In this document: in pieces, positions 1-7,777 of the stretch
Numbering within the stretch: position 1 is the first letter of the stretch
Layout: every line of letters starts with the position of its first letter
Source: MED-G20 sp038108155
GTDB taxonomy: Bacteria; Bacteroidota; Bacteroidia; Flavobacteriales_D; Parvicellaceae
NCBI GenBank assembly: GCA_038108155.1
Contig: JAYNHP010000020.1
Location: forward strand, 1 to 32,888
Length of the DNA: 32,888 nt
Reading direction: 5' to 3'
Notes under the pieces: generated by a model
Databases searched by the model: none
Seen by the model: only the letters and a program-made list of their open reading frames with translations
Told to the model about the DNA's origin: nothing
Translations under genes and position numbers: made by a program

Positions 1-612
1 GCTCTGGCTGAAGATTTAAATCAAAACATAAATTATGTTACCAATGAATGGATAACATACAGAGAAGATTTTATCAATGATTTTGAGGTTACAACATCTA
101 ATTTATCTACCAATTCACAAGGTAGTTCTATTAGTAACATTATAAATGCACTCTGTTTGCACTATGAATTTTATGTTAGAAGAGGAAAAGTTGGTCTTCC
201 ACTAGGAGTATTTAATGGATTTTCACAACTAGAACTTCCCGAACTTGTCGAATGTTATTATTCAGGAAAATCAACTCAAAACTTGGTCAGATCCGTAAAT
301 TCTTTAAGAAAGTATGTTACTGGATCAAGTTATTTAAATAACGACAATGGTCTAGGATTAGACGACTACATGGATTTTGTTAATGCAGAGCAAAATAGTC
401 AGCAGTTATCAACAGTAATAGACAATCAATTTCTTACTATATTAGAGGAGTTAAATAATATCAATGGCCCTCTTAGCGAAGAGATTATCAATAATAAATC
501 ACAGATAACTCAAACTTATCAAGAATTACAACAATTAGTTCCATATATGAAAGTGGATATGACATCTGCATTAGGTGTTTTAATTACCTATCAAGACAAT
601 GACGGGGATTAG
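1..612 (+). CDS. imelysin family protein (peptidase M75-like), 3' part
   Basis: The reading frame is open from base 1, so the gene begins upstream of the window; about 203 C-terminal residues are visible. The segment 'RRGKVGLPLGVF' followed by 'LVECYYSG' matches the imelysin/M75 fold, where similar proteins read roughly 'VRAGKIGIPAGVF...VEAYY'. Imelysins are periplasmic or outer-membrane proteins tied to iron uptake and often lack real peptidase activity. The N-terminal half, where the family's HxxE-type metal motif and the signal peptide would lie, is outside the window. The stop overlaps the next gene by 14 bases, so the two are almost surely co-transcribed with the TonB receptor that follows. 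The function as an iron-related protein is inferred from family and context. Confidence 0.85.
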   Translation, partial: ALAEDLNQNINYVTNEWITYREDFINDFEVTTSNLSTNSQGSSISNIINALCLHYEFYVRRGKVGLPLGVFNGFSQLELPELVECYYSGKSTQNLVRSVNSLRKYVTGSSYLNNDNGLGLDDYMDFVNAEQNSQQLSTVIDNQFLTILEELNNINGPLSEEIINNKSQITQTYQELQQLVPYMKVDMTSALGVLITYQDNDGD

Positions 613-1990
613 TAAGTGGACAACCCATTTAACTAAAAATTACGTTAGCATTTTTCCACTCGTAGTATTTCGAATTATATTCGGAATATTGATGTTTTTC
701 AGCACTTTAAGATTTATCTTAAAAGGCTGGGTGCATGATCTTTATGAAGTACCTACTTACTTTTTTACCTACTATGGATTCGATTGGGTGAGCCCCTTAC
801 CTTCCCCATTTATGTATGTACTTTTCATACTTCTTTTAATTGCTTGTATTTTCATAATATTTGGATTATTCTACAGAACAAATACTGTATTATTTTTTTT
901 AATATTTACCTACATAGAACTAATTGACAAAACCAATTATCTAAATCATTACTATTTCATCTCGTTAATTAGTCTGCTGCTTATTTTATTACCAGCTAAT
1001 AGCTATTTTTCTCTAGATACTTACTTTGGTATTTGCAAAAGAAAAAAAACCATAAAAGCTTGGCAAATAAATATACTTAAACTTCAAATTGGTTTTGTGT
1101 ATTTCTTTGCTGGAATTTCTAAACTAAATTACCATTGGTTATTTGAAGCACAACCTCTAATAAATTGGCTTAAACACCAGTCAGATTTCCCAATAATTGG
1201 AAAATTATTACTTTATGATTTTACAGCCTATTTATTTAGTTGGGTAAGTGCAATATTTGACATCGTCATATTCTTTTTACTTATTAATAAAAAAAGCAGA
1301 TTGATTAGCTACTTTATAGCTTTTATTTTTCATATTATGACTGCTATTATGTTTCCTATTGGTGTTTTTCCATATGTAATGATTGCAAGTACATTAATCT
1401 TTTTTAACGATAATTTTCACAAGAAAATAATAAGCTTTATTTCTAAATATAGTTTGCTAAAAAGCAATGTGATTTTTGATGAAAAAACAAATTATCAAAC
1501 TAAAACTAATAGTATACTAAAGGTTTTTTTAATTGGATTCTTCACCCTTCAAATCTTTCTTCCTTTAAGATTTATACTTTACCCAGGAAAATTATTTTGG
1601 ACAGAACAAGGCTACAGATTTAGTTGGAGAGTAATGCTCATTGAAAAAGCTGGTTATTCTCAATTTTATATTCACGAACCAAAAATGGATAGAAAAATGC
1701 TAATTCAAAATAGAGATTATTTAACACCGCAACAAGAAAAAATGATGTCTACTCAACCCGATATGATTCTACAATATGCACATTTCCTTTCTAAGACTTT
1801 TAAAGATTCTTGCCTAGTAGAATCCAACGGAGAGATTATAAATATGGGGACAAACCCAAAAGTAACTGCAGATATAACAGTTAGTCTATTTAATAAGGGT
1901 AGTAGAAAATTTATAGATTCAGAAAAGAATCTATCTGAAATAAAAAGAGGATTTGGCAATAAAGAATGGATACTTGATTATGAAGATTAA
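599..1990 (+). CDS. HTTM domain protein (vitamin K-dependent gamma-carboxylase-like membrane protein)
   Basis: A 463-residue protein with many hydrophobic segments in its first 290 residues and a soluble C-terminal part of about 130 residues. The segment 'YFFAGISKLNYHWL' at about 168-181 resembles the vitamin K carboxylase stretch 'YFIAGVKKLDADW', and 'DKTNYLNHYYF' is typical of HTTM proteins. Lys175 falls where I would place the catalytic base of human GGCX (from memory; needs an alignment). The start ATG lies inside the end of the imelysin gene and the stop lies inside the start of the receptor gene, so the three are translationally linked. Imelysin-HTTM-TonB receptor is a gene order I recall from Bacteroidota. 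Any carboxylation in iron uptake is inference; the substrate is unknown. Confidence 0.85.
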   Translation: MTGISKWTTHLTKNYVSIFPLVVFRIIFGILMFFSTLRFILKGWVHDLYEVPTYFFTYYGFDWVSPLPSPFMYVLFILLLIACIFIIFGLFYRTNTVLFFLIFTYIELIDKTNYLNHYYFISLISLLLILLPANSYFSLDTYFGICKRKKTIKAWQINILKLQIGFVYFFAGISKLNYHWLFEAQPLINWLKHQSDFPIIGKLLLYDFTAYLFSWVSAIFDIVIFFLLINKKSRLISYFIAFIFHIMTAIMFPIGVFPYVMIASTLIFFNDNFHKKIISFISKYSLLKSNVIFDEKTNYQTKTNSILKVFLIGFFTLQIFLPLRFILYPGKLFWTEQGYRFSWRVMLIEKAGYSQFYIHEPKMDRKMLIQNRDYLTPQQEKMMSTQPDMILQYAHFLSKTFKDSCLVESNGEIINMGTNPKVTADITVSLFNKGSRKFIDSEKNLSEIKRGFGNKEWILDYED

Positions 1991-4403
1991 ACTACTTGGA
2001 TTACTACTATTTTTGTCTTTTAAAAGCTTTTCCCAAAAAGGGAAAATATCTGGATATGTCACCCATTCAAATAACGAACCACTTGCATTTACCACAGTAT
2101 ATTTAGAAAAAATAAATAAAGTTTTTTACACCAATAATCTTGGGTTCTTCACCATTCCAAAACTCAATTATGGAAAATATGTAATTAGTTATTATTTAAC
2201 TGGTTTTACAAAAAAAAGCGATACTATAACTTTAGATCAACCCTACCTAAATCTGTCGAAAGTTATTCTTGAAGAATTAAGTTATGATTTAGAAGAATAC
2301 GAAATAAAACAAGAAGAAGAATTCAACATAAGAAAATTACGAGCTATTGAAGGTGTAATGATTACTCAAGGTAAAAAAACTGAAGCTATTTCAGTAGAGT
2401 CTTTGGACGCTAATAAAGCAACCAACCAAAGTAGACAGATCTATTCTAAAATACCAGGAATAAATATTTGGGAGAGTGACGGAGCCGGAATCCAATTAGG
2501 ATTGGGAGGAAGAGGGTTAAATCCAAGTAGGAATTCTAATTACAACACAAGACAAAATGGATACGATATTAGCGCTGATGCTTTAGGATATCCCGAAAGT
2601 TATTACAGCCCTCCCTCTGAAGCAATCCAAGAAATTCAATTAATAAGAGGAGCAGCTTCTTTACAATTTGGTCCTCAATTTGGTGGTTTGATAAATTTTA
2701 AATTAAAAGAAGGAAATTCGGATAAAAAATTAGAATCTATTGTAAGACATACGGTTGGTTCCTACAAATTGAATAATTCTTTTATTAGCCTTGGTGGAAG
2801 CAATAAAAAGTTCAGATACTATGGTTTTATAAATATCAAATCGGGTGATGATTGGCGAGCAAACTCTAATTTTGATTTAAAAAATGGATATATACATTTT
2901 ACTTATTCTCCAAATGAAAAAACAAAACTCAATTTTGATTTTACTAAAATGGATTATCTAGCTCAGCAACCTGGAGGACTAACGGACCAACAATTTGAAA
3001 ATAATCCAGACACCTCTTTTCGGCAAAGAAATTGGTTTAAAGTAGATTGGAATCTAGCAGCATTTCAATTGGATTATGAATTTAATTCTAGGACAAGACT
3101 AAATTCCAGAACCTTTGGGTTGATTGCCTCTAGAGAGTCTTTGGGTTATCTAGATCAAATAAACAGAATTGACCCTCTTCTAGATAGAAATTTGATATCT
3201 GGAAAGTTTAAAAATGTTGGTAGCGAAACACGCCTAATTCATTTATATGATGTTAATAATTTGCCCTGGGCATTTTTGATTGGAGCTAGATTATATAGAG
3301 GTTTTAGTCAAGGAATTCAAGGAAAGGCAAATAATGGTTATGGACCAGATTTTTATTTTGTAAATAACATGAATAATATTTCCTCAGATTTTATAGAAAG
3401 TAATTATAATTTTCCAAGTTTTAATTTTTCTTTATTTGCTGAACATATATTCAACATTTCAAATAGATTAAGTATAACTCCCGGAATAAGATATGAGAAT
3501 ATAAATACTTCTGCTAATGGGGCTTACAGAATTAATTACCCTGATCTAGCAGGAAATATTGTATTCGACACTGTTATAAATGTTGATGATCAAAATAATA
3601 GAGACTTACTTCTCACTGGAATTGGATTAAATTTTAAATTATCAGAACAAATTGAAGTTTACTCTAATATTTCACAAAACTATCGAAGTGTCAACTTCAC
3701 AGATATGCAAATTAGAAATCCTAATTTTAGAATTGATCCAGTTCTTAAAGATGAAGTAGGTTACAACAGCGATTTAGGAATAAGAGGGAAAATAAAAGAT
3801 ATTCTTTATTTTGATGCATCTTTATTCTATTTATTCTATAACAATAGAATTGGAAACACCATTCAAATTGACAGTAATCTATTTAATACTTACCAATACA
3901 GAACCAATATCTCTGAATCTAGAACTTATGGGTTTGAATCGGTCTTGGAATGTGATTGGTGGAAAATATTTTCCAAAAAGAAAGATTATAATTGGACAAC
4001 ATTTTTAAATATTGCATATAACAATGCCAAGTATATCAACTCTGACATTACTGCATTTTACGGAAAAAAGGTAGAAATGGTTCCACCTTGGATATTTAGA
4101 AGTGGAATGACTATAGGGGGAGACAATCTATCGGTTTCTTACCAATACAGTTATACAAGAGAACATTTTTCAGATGCAACCAATTCTGACTATCAAATAA
4201 ACGCTGTTGTTGGACTCATTCCCTCCTACTCTGTTATGGATGTATCTTTGAAATACACCTTTAAAAAATTTCAATTAGAAACTGGAATAAATAATATAAC
4301 CAATCAATCCTACTTTACAAGACGAGCTGTTGCATATCCTGGACCAGGCATTATACCATCAATGCCTAGGAATTTTTACATTTGCTTACAAATCAAGCTT
4401 TAA
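1980..4403 (+). CDS. TonB-dependent receptor, FecA-like, with N-terminal carboxypeptidase-like domain
   Basis: An outer-membrane beta-barrel transporter of 807 residues. I chose the ATG at 1980 rather than an upstream TTG at 1953 because it gives a clean signal peptide ending near 'SFKSFSQ'. Residues about 20-100 form a carboxypeptidase D regulatory-like domain ('GKISGYV...PLAFTTVYL'). A plug domain follows ('YSKIPGINIWE', 'IQEIQLIRGAASLQFGPQFG'), then the barrel, ending in an aromatic-rich strand ('NFYICLQIKL'). The plug resembles ferric dicitrate (FecA) type receptors. It overlaps the HTTM gene by 11 bases. With imelysin upstream, the likely cargo is a ferric complex or another metal chelate, but the ligand cannot be read from sequence. 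Confidence 0.92.
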   Translation: MKIKLLGLLLFLSFKSFSQKGKISGYVTHSNNEPLAFTTVYLEKINKVFYTNNLGFFTIPKLNYGKYVISYYLTGFTKKSDTITLDQPYLNLSKVILEELSYDLEEYEIKQEEEFNIRKLRAIEGVMITQGKKTEAISVESLDANKATNQSRQIYSKIPGINIWESDGAGIQLGLGGRGLNPSRNSNYNTRQNGYDISADALGYPESYYSPPSEAIQEIQLIRGAASLQFGPQFGGLINFKLKEGNSDKKLESIVRHTVGSYKLNNSFISLGGSNKKFRYYGFINIKSGDDWRANSNFDLKNGYIHFTYSPNEKTKLNFDFTKMDYLAQQPGGLTDQQFENNPDTSFRQRNWFKVDWNLAAFQLDYEFNSRTRLNSRTFGLIASRESLGYLDQINRIDPLLDRNLISGKFKNVGSETRLIHLYDVNNLPWAFLIGARLYRGFSQGIQGKANNGYGPDFYFVNNMNNISSDFIESNYNFPSFNFSLFAEHIFNISNRLSITPGIRYENINTSANGAYRINYPDLAGNIVFDTVINVDDQNNRDLLLTGIGLNFKLSEQIEVYSNISQNYRSVNFTDMQIRNPNFRIDPVLKDEVGYNSDLGIRGKIKDILYFDASLFYLFYNNRIGNTIQIDSNLFNTYQYRTNISESRTYGFESVLECDWWKIFSKKKDYNWTTFLNIAYNNAKYINSDITAFYGKKVEMVPPWIFRSGMTIGGDNLSVSYQYSYTREHFSDATNSDYQINAVVGLIPSYSVMDVSLKYTFKKFQLETGINNITNQSYFTRRAVAYPGPGIIPSMPRNFYICLQIKL

Positions 4404-4412
4404 TTCTGGATT

Positions 4413-4853
4413 ATGGATATTTACGATATTTCTTTTATTATCTCAACCCTCTGGGTTGGTCCTTTTTGGATGGCAATGCTCTTAAACCCTAAGAAAGAAA
4501 AAACAAAAAAACTACTTGCTAGTCCTTGGTTTTTTACAGGACCAATCATTCTTTGGTTTATAATTATGTGTTACAATCCTCAGGGCTTAATTGATCTTTT
4601 CTCTGAATCTTCAAATTCAGTGGGGTTTATTGAAGGACTAGCTGCTGGTCTTGCAACCAAGGCTGGTATTACTGCAACATGGGCCCATATGGTTGCAGGT
4701 GATATTTTTGTGACTAGATGGATATGGAAAAAATGTTTAGAAACTAATTCGTCTAAATGGATCACTAGATTATCTATATTTTTTGGGGTAATGCTTATGC
4801 CAGTGGGACTTGGTATTTTCGCTATTAGCAACTTATTGAAAAAAGATTTTTAG
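4413..4853 (+). CDS. ABA4-like (DUF4281) integral membrane protein
   Basis: A 146-residue, four-helix membrane protein. 'ATWAHMVAGDIFVTRWIW' (about 89-106) and 'VMLMPVGLGIF' near the end match the ABA4-like family, named from the plant neoxanthin-synthesis factor; the bacterial role is not established. It begins 9 bases after the TonB receptor stop, so it is the last gene of the imelysin-HTTM-receptor operon. A role in metal uptake is suggested only by position. No stop-proximal terminator hairpin of quality is visible in the 127 bases that follow. Confidence 0.75.
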   Translation: MDIYDISFIISTLWVGPFWMAMLLNPKKEKTKKLLASPWFFTGPIILWFIIMCYNPQGLIDLFSESSNSVGFIEGLAAGLATKAGITATWAHMVAGDIFVTRWIWKKCLETNSSKWITRLSIFFGVMLMPVGLGIFAISNLLKKDF

Positions 4854-4928
4854 TATTGCCATATATAATTTGGTTAATAATAGCAACTTCTCTAAATGGC
4901 TATATTTTAATTTATAACTAATTGGTCT

Positions 4929-4957
4929 TTGATATAAATATTCCTTTGTTAACTTTA
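4929..4957 (+). promoter_or_regulatory. candidate Bacteroidota promoter for the lipoprotein-DUF2490 pair
   Basis: TTG at 4929-4931 is followed after 18 bases by TAACTTTA at 4950-4957, one base off the Bacteroidota -7 consensus TAnnTTTG. Transcription would start near 4963, leaving a short leader with an A-rich stretch just before the ATG at 4981. It sits in the 127-base gap between ABA4-like and the lipoprotein gene, which otherwise holds nothing I recognise. Confidence 0.45.
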
Positions 4958-4980
4958 TATCAATCAATTATTAAGTTAAA

Positions 4981-5379
4981 ATGAAAAATATTAAATATTT
5001 AGTCCTTTTTTTATCCACCTTATTTTTATCCTGCACAAAAAGTGCTGGAACTGGTGGAAGAGCAACCATAAAAGGAAATATTGTGGTAGATAATATAAAT
5101 ATTCAAGGAAATATTGTAGATAGCTATGACGCTCAAGACCATGAAGTGTATATTATTTATGGACAGCAAAATAATACCCATGATGACGATATAAATACAA
5201 GTTATGATGGATCATTTGAGTTCAAGTACCTTAATAAAGGTAATTATGAAATATTTGTCTACAGTGATTGTATAAATTGCCCTAAGGGACAAGATAGCTT
5301 AATAACAAAAACTATTACCATATCAGATTCTGAAGAAATTATTGAAATGGATACAATAAGAATAGCTAATTTCATTTAA
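4981..5379 (+). CDS. small lipoprotein with carboxypeptidase-like fold and CxxC motif
   Basis: A 132-residue protein with a lipoprotein signal peptide: hydrophobic 'LVLFLSTLFLSC' with the lipidated cysteine at 18. The rest looks like a single beta-sandwich of the carboxypeptidase regulatory type ('ATIKGNIVV', 'YDGSFEFKYLNKGNYEIFVYS'). Cys97 and Cys100 form a CINC motif just after a strand, which could bind a metal or form a disulfide. It is envelope-anchored. The stop codon shares a base with the next ATG (TAATG), so it is coupled to the DUF2490 gene. I do not recognise a specific family. Confidence 0.75.
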   Translation: MKNIKYLVLFLSTLFLSCTKSAGTGGRATIKGNIVVDNINIQGNIVDSYDAQDHEVYIIYGQQNNTHDDDINTSYDGSFEFKYLNKGNYEIFVYSDCINCPKGQDSLITKTITISDSEEIIEMDTIRIANFI

Positions 5380-6026
5380 TGAAAGCTATTGGTATTTTTC
5401 TATTGTTAATTTTCCCTTGTTTTATTATTTCTCAGGATATGAGTCAGGATTTTGGAACATGGACTAAAATCAAGTCGGATTTCAAAATCAATAAAAAAAC
5501 TTCTTTTACCAATAAGACTGAACTTAGAACATATGATAATTCATCACAAATCTCACAGTTTTACACACAATTTTCACTAAATAAAAAATTGAATAAAAAA
5601 ATAACCACCAGTTTTGCATGGAGGTTGAGATTGTTAAACAAAGAGTATTCTTATATTATAACCAATCGATTTCATAACGATTTAAACTTAAAACATAAGA
5701 TTTCTGATTTATCTCTCTATTTCAGACTTAGAACACAAATAAACTTTAGTCCATATAGTAGTAACGAACTATATGAAAGAACTAGACTTAAATTGAAATA
5801 TAAGTTAAATAAAAAAATTGCATTTTATATCTACCAAGAATTATACTTCTTATTAAATCCTTCGGAAAGATATTTTTATGACAAAACTAGATTTGGAACC
5901 GGAATTCAATACGACCTAAACAAAAACACAGATTTAGAAATTAAGTACTTGAAAATAAATGATATTAATGTTGAAAATCCAAGTTCGTTAAACATATTAG
6001 GACTAAAAATATCTCACCAATTTTAG
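5379..6026 (+). CDS. DUF2490 family outer-membrane-type protein
   Basis: 215 residues with a signal peptide ending near 'CFIISQ'. The protein is then built of alternating, lysine-rich amphipathic strands ('NKTELRTYD', 'AWRLRLLNKEY', 'YFRLRTQINFS', 'RTRLKLKYKL') and ends in a strand with terminal Phe ('LNILGLKISHQF'), as in small outer-membrane barrels. This pattern matches DUF2490, a Bacteroidota family of unknown function. It is coupled to the lipoprotein gene by a one-base overlap, so the two may work together at the outer membrane. It converges on bshC with a 71-base gap. Confidence 0.8.
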   Translation: MKAIGIFLLLIFPCFIISQDMSQDFGTWTKIKSDFKINKKTSFTNKTELRTYDNSSQISQFYTQFSLNKKLNKKITTSFAWRLRLLNKEYSYIITNRFHNDLNLKHKISDLSLYFRLRTQINFSPYSSNELYERTRLKLKYKLNKKIAFYIYQELYFLLNPSERYFYDKTRFGTGIQYDLNKNTDLEIKYLKINDINVENPSSLNILGLKISHQF

Positions 6027-6097
6027 TTGTAAATACTATTATATAGGTATTGACAAAGAGTACAATCTAAATACATGCTAGAAGTTAACAAACTATT

Positions 6098-7669
6098 TCA
6101 TTGATATATAATAATTTTTATGGTTTTATTTTCTGGATTAGAATAAGATTTTAAAGTTCTTACATAATCTTTTTCAGCATTTACATACATAGGAATAAAA
6201 CTATCTACTCTTTCTGTTAATTTGTTATTGACATGCAACAGTCTAGATATCTTGTTTACTTGATTTTTCTTGAGTTCTTCCTTGTTTTTTAAAGCTTTTA
6301 GAAACTTATTCTTTACTTTATATAAATCACTCATCATTCCCTTTATTGTTCCGTTTACAGACGGTTCAAGAGTTGTTTCTATTCCTTTTGCTTTGGCTAA
6401 TAAATTTTGAGACAGTTTTTCAAGCAATTCATTTTCAATTTTGAAATCAAGAGTTTCATTATTTAAACCAAGCACATAATTTTTAATTAAAGTATCTGGG
6501 TTTTTTGTCAAATCATTGTCAGTAAAACCTAAGTTTTTCCATTGTTTGTAGCTCTTTTCAGACATCCAATTAAAATGATCTCTTAAAATGAGTAAGGGGA
6601 AATTAATCCCTACTTGATCAAATGATTCTTTTAACTGAGACCAATAAACAAGTTCAGAAGGACCTCCAACATAAACTAAATTGGGGAGTAATAGCTCTTG
6701 GTAAAGAGGACGCATTAAAACATTAGGGCTGAATTTTTCTGGGGAGTTATTTAATAGAGTCAAAATCTCTTTTAAATTAAAGTTCATGTCCCCTATTTTG
6801 AAAACATTATCTTCAAAAATTATTCGATATCTTTTTTTGTCCTCTAAGAAAAACAAATTAAGGAATCTAGGATTAATTTTAGGTTCATAACCTAAAGAAC
6901 GAAGCTTACTATTTGTATTTTCGACAGAATTATATATAAACTGGTTTTCTAATTCCTTTTTAACAGTAGGAAGAAATAACTTTTTAAACTTTACATTATC
7001 TGCATCTAAAACAATTAAATTTTCTTTTTCAAAAACCTTAGAAATCCAATATCTACAAGCATTAGCCCAGTTTTGTTGACTCAAAGATGCAGAGAAAATA
7101 GACTCTAAGTTTTTAAATCTTAAATCGTTCTTAAATAAATCTTTTAATAATTCTAAAATAGGAGTAAATATTTCAGGATTTAATTTACCCACACCAATAC
7201 TATCTTCTTTACTTACAGAAAGATTTTTATTAAATATATTTATGGCACTAATTTCTTGAAAATCATGGTCTTCAGAAGCCATCCAAAAAATCGGAATAAA
7301 ATCAAAATCTTCAAACTTTAATTTTAAATTTTCTACTATTTTAAGTACCGAAATAATCTTGTGAATAAAGTACTGCGGCCCTCCAAAAACACAAAGTTGA
7401 TGACCTGTAGTAATGGTAAAAACTCCTTTGTTTTTGATAGCTTTTAGATTTTCTGGTATTTTTAAACCTGTCTTAGAATATTGAGAACTTATGACTTGAA
7501 ATAATACTTCTCTATTTTCAATACTAATATCTCTTTTCTGTAAAAATTCATGATTTATATGACTTAAGTCTGTTCCATTATGAAACGAACTCAAATTAGA
7601 GTCTTTTTTAAAAAGATCCATTAAAATTGGATTCTTATAAAATGAATCGAAAAGAGGAATCTCTATCAT
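6098..7669 (-). CDS. bshC: bacillithiol biosynthesis cysteine-adding enzyme BshC
   Basis: 523 residues, the usual BshC length. BshC catalyses the last step of bacillithiol synthesis, adding cysteine to GlcN-malate. Diagnostic stretches are 'TTGHQLCVFGGPQYFIHK' near residue 90 (family 'TGQQ.GLFTGP.YT..K') and 'FIPIFWMASEDHDFQEI' near 125. The C-terminal third is charged and coiled-coil-like, as in the crystallised family member. I take the ATG at 7669 rather than the TTG directly before it. It is divergent from the Nramp-like gene with about 104 bases between. Bacillithiol is the low-molecular-weight thiol of many Bacteroidota and links to the peroxiredoxin/thioredoxin operon further along in function only. 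Confidence 0.95.
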   Translation of the reverse strand: MIEIPLFDSFYKNPILMDLFKKDSNLSSFHNGTDLSHINHEFLQKRDISIENREVLFQVISSQYSKTGLKIPENLKAIKNKGVFTITTGHQLCVFGGPQYFIHKIISVLKIVENLKLKFEDFDFIPIFWMASEDHDFQEISAINIFNKNLSVSKEDSIGVGKLNPEIFTPILELLKDLFKNDLRFKNLESIFSASLSQQNWANACRYWISKVFEKENLIVLDADNVKFKKLFLPTVKKELENQFIYNSVENTNSKLRSLGYEPKINPRFLNLFFLEDKKRYRIIFEDNVFKIGDMNFNLKEILTLLNNSPEKFSPNVLMRPLYQELLLPNLVYVGGPSELVYWSQLKESFDQVGINFPLLILRDHFNWMSEKSYKQWKNLGFTDNDLTKNPDTLIKNYVLGLNNETLDFKIENELLEKLSQNLLAKAKGIETTLEPSVNGTIKGMMSDLYKVKNKFLKALKNKEELKKNQVNKISRLLHVNNKLTERVDSFIPMYVNAEKDYVRTLKSYSNPENKTIKIIIYQ

Positions 7670-7735
7670 CAAATAAAATTTAGAAGAAATTTAAGAATAC
7701 ATTACTAATTTCTTTATCCCGAAGCTAAAAAAAAT

Positions 7736-7777
7736 ATGAATGAAAATATTAAATTAGAAAATATTATAGGAATATGA
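7736..7777 (+). CDS. possible 13-codon leader ORF before the Nramp-like gene
   Basis: ATG at 7736 is preceded by a run of eight A residues and a T, and opens a 13-codon frame (MNENIKLENIIGI). Its TGA at 7775-7777 overlaps the transporter's ATG at 7774 in an ATGA arrangement. It could be a short upstream ORF that couples translation to the transporter, or chance in AT-rich DNA. No cysteine-, histidine- or metal-sensing pattern is visible in the peptide. Confidence 0.2.
   Translation: MNENIKLENIIGI

Noticed and set aside
3811..4008. Plus-strand frame inside the TonB receptor gene, and similar frames on both strands within other genes
   Set aside because: They lie wholly inside well-recognised genes in other frames, show no domain and have no start context.
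4880..4913. Weak hairpin (ATAGC/GCTAT) with a T-rich tail after the ABA4-like gene
   Set aside because: A 5-bp stem with a 14-base loop is too poor to call a terminator in AT-rich DNA.
6032..6051. Imperfect palindrome AATACTATTATATAGGTATT between DUF2490 and bshC
   Set aside because: Bulged AT stem with no T tract; not convincing as terminator or operator.
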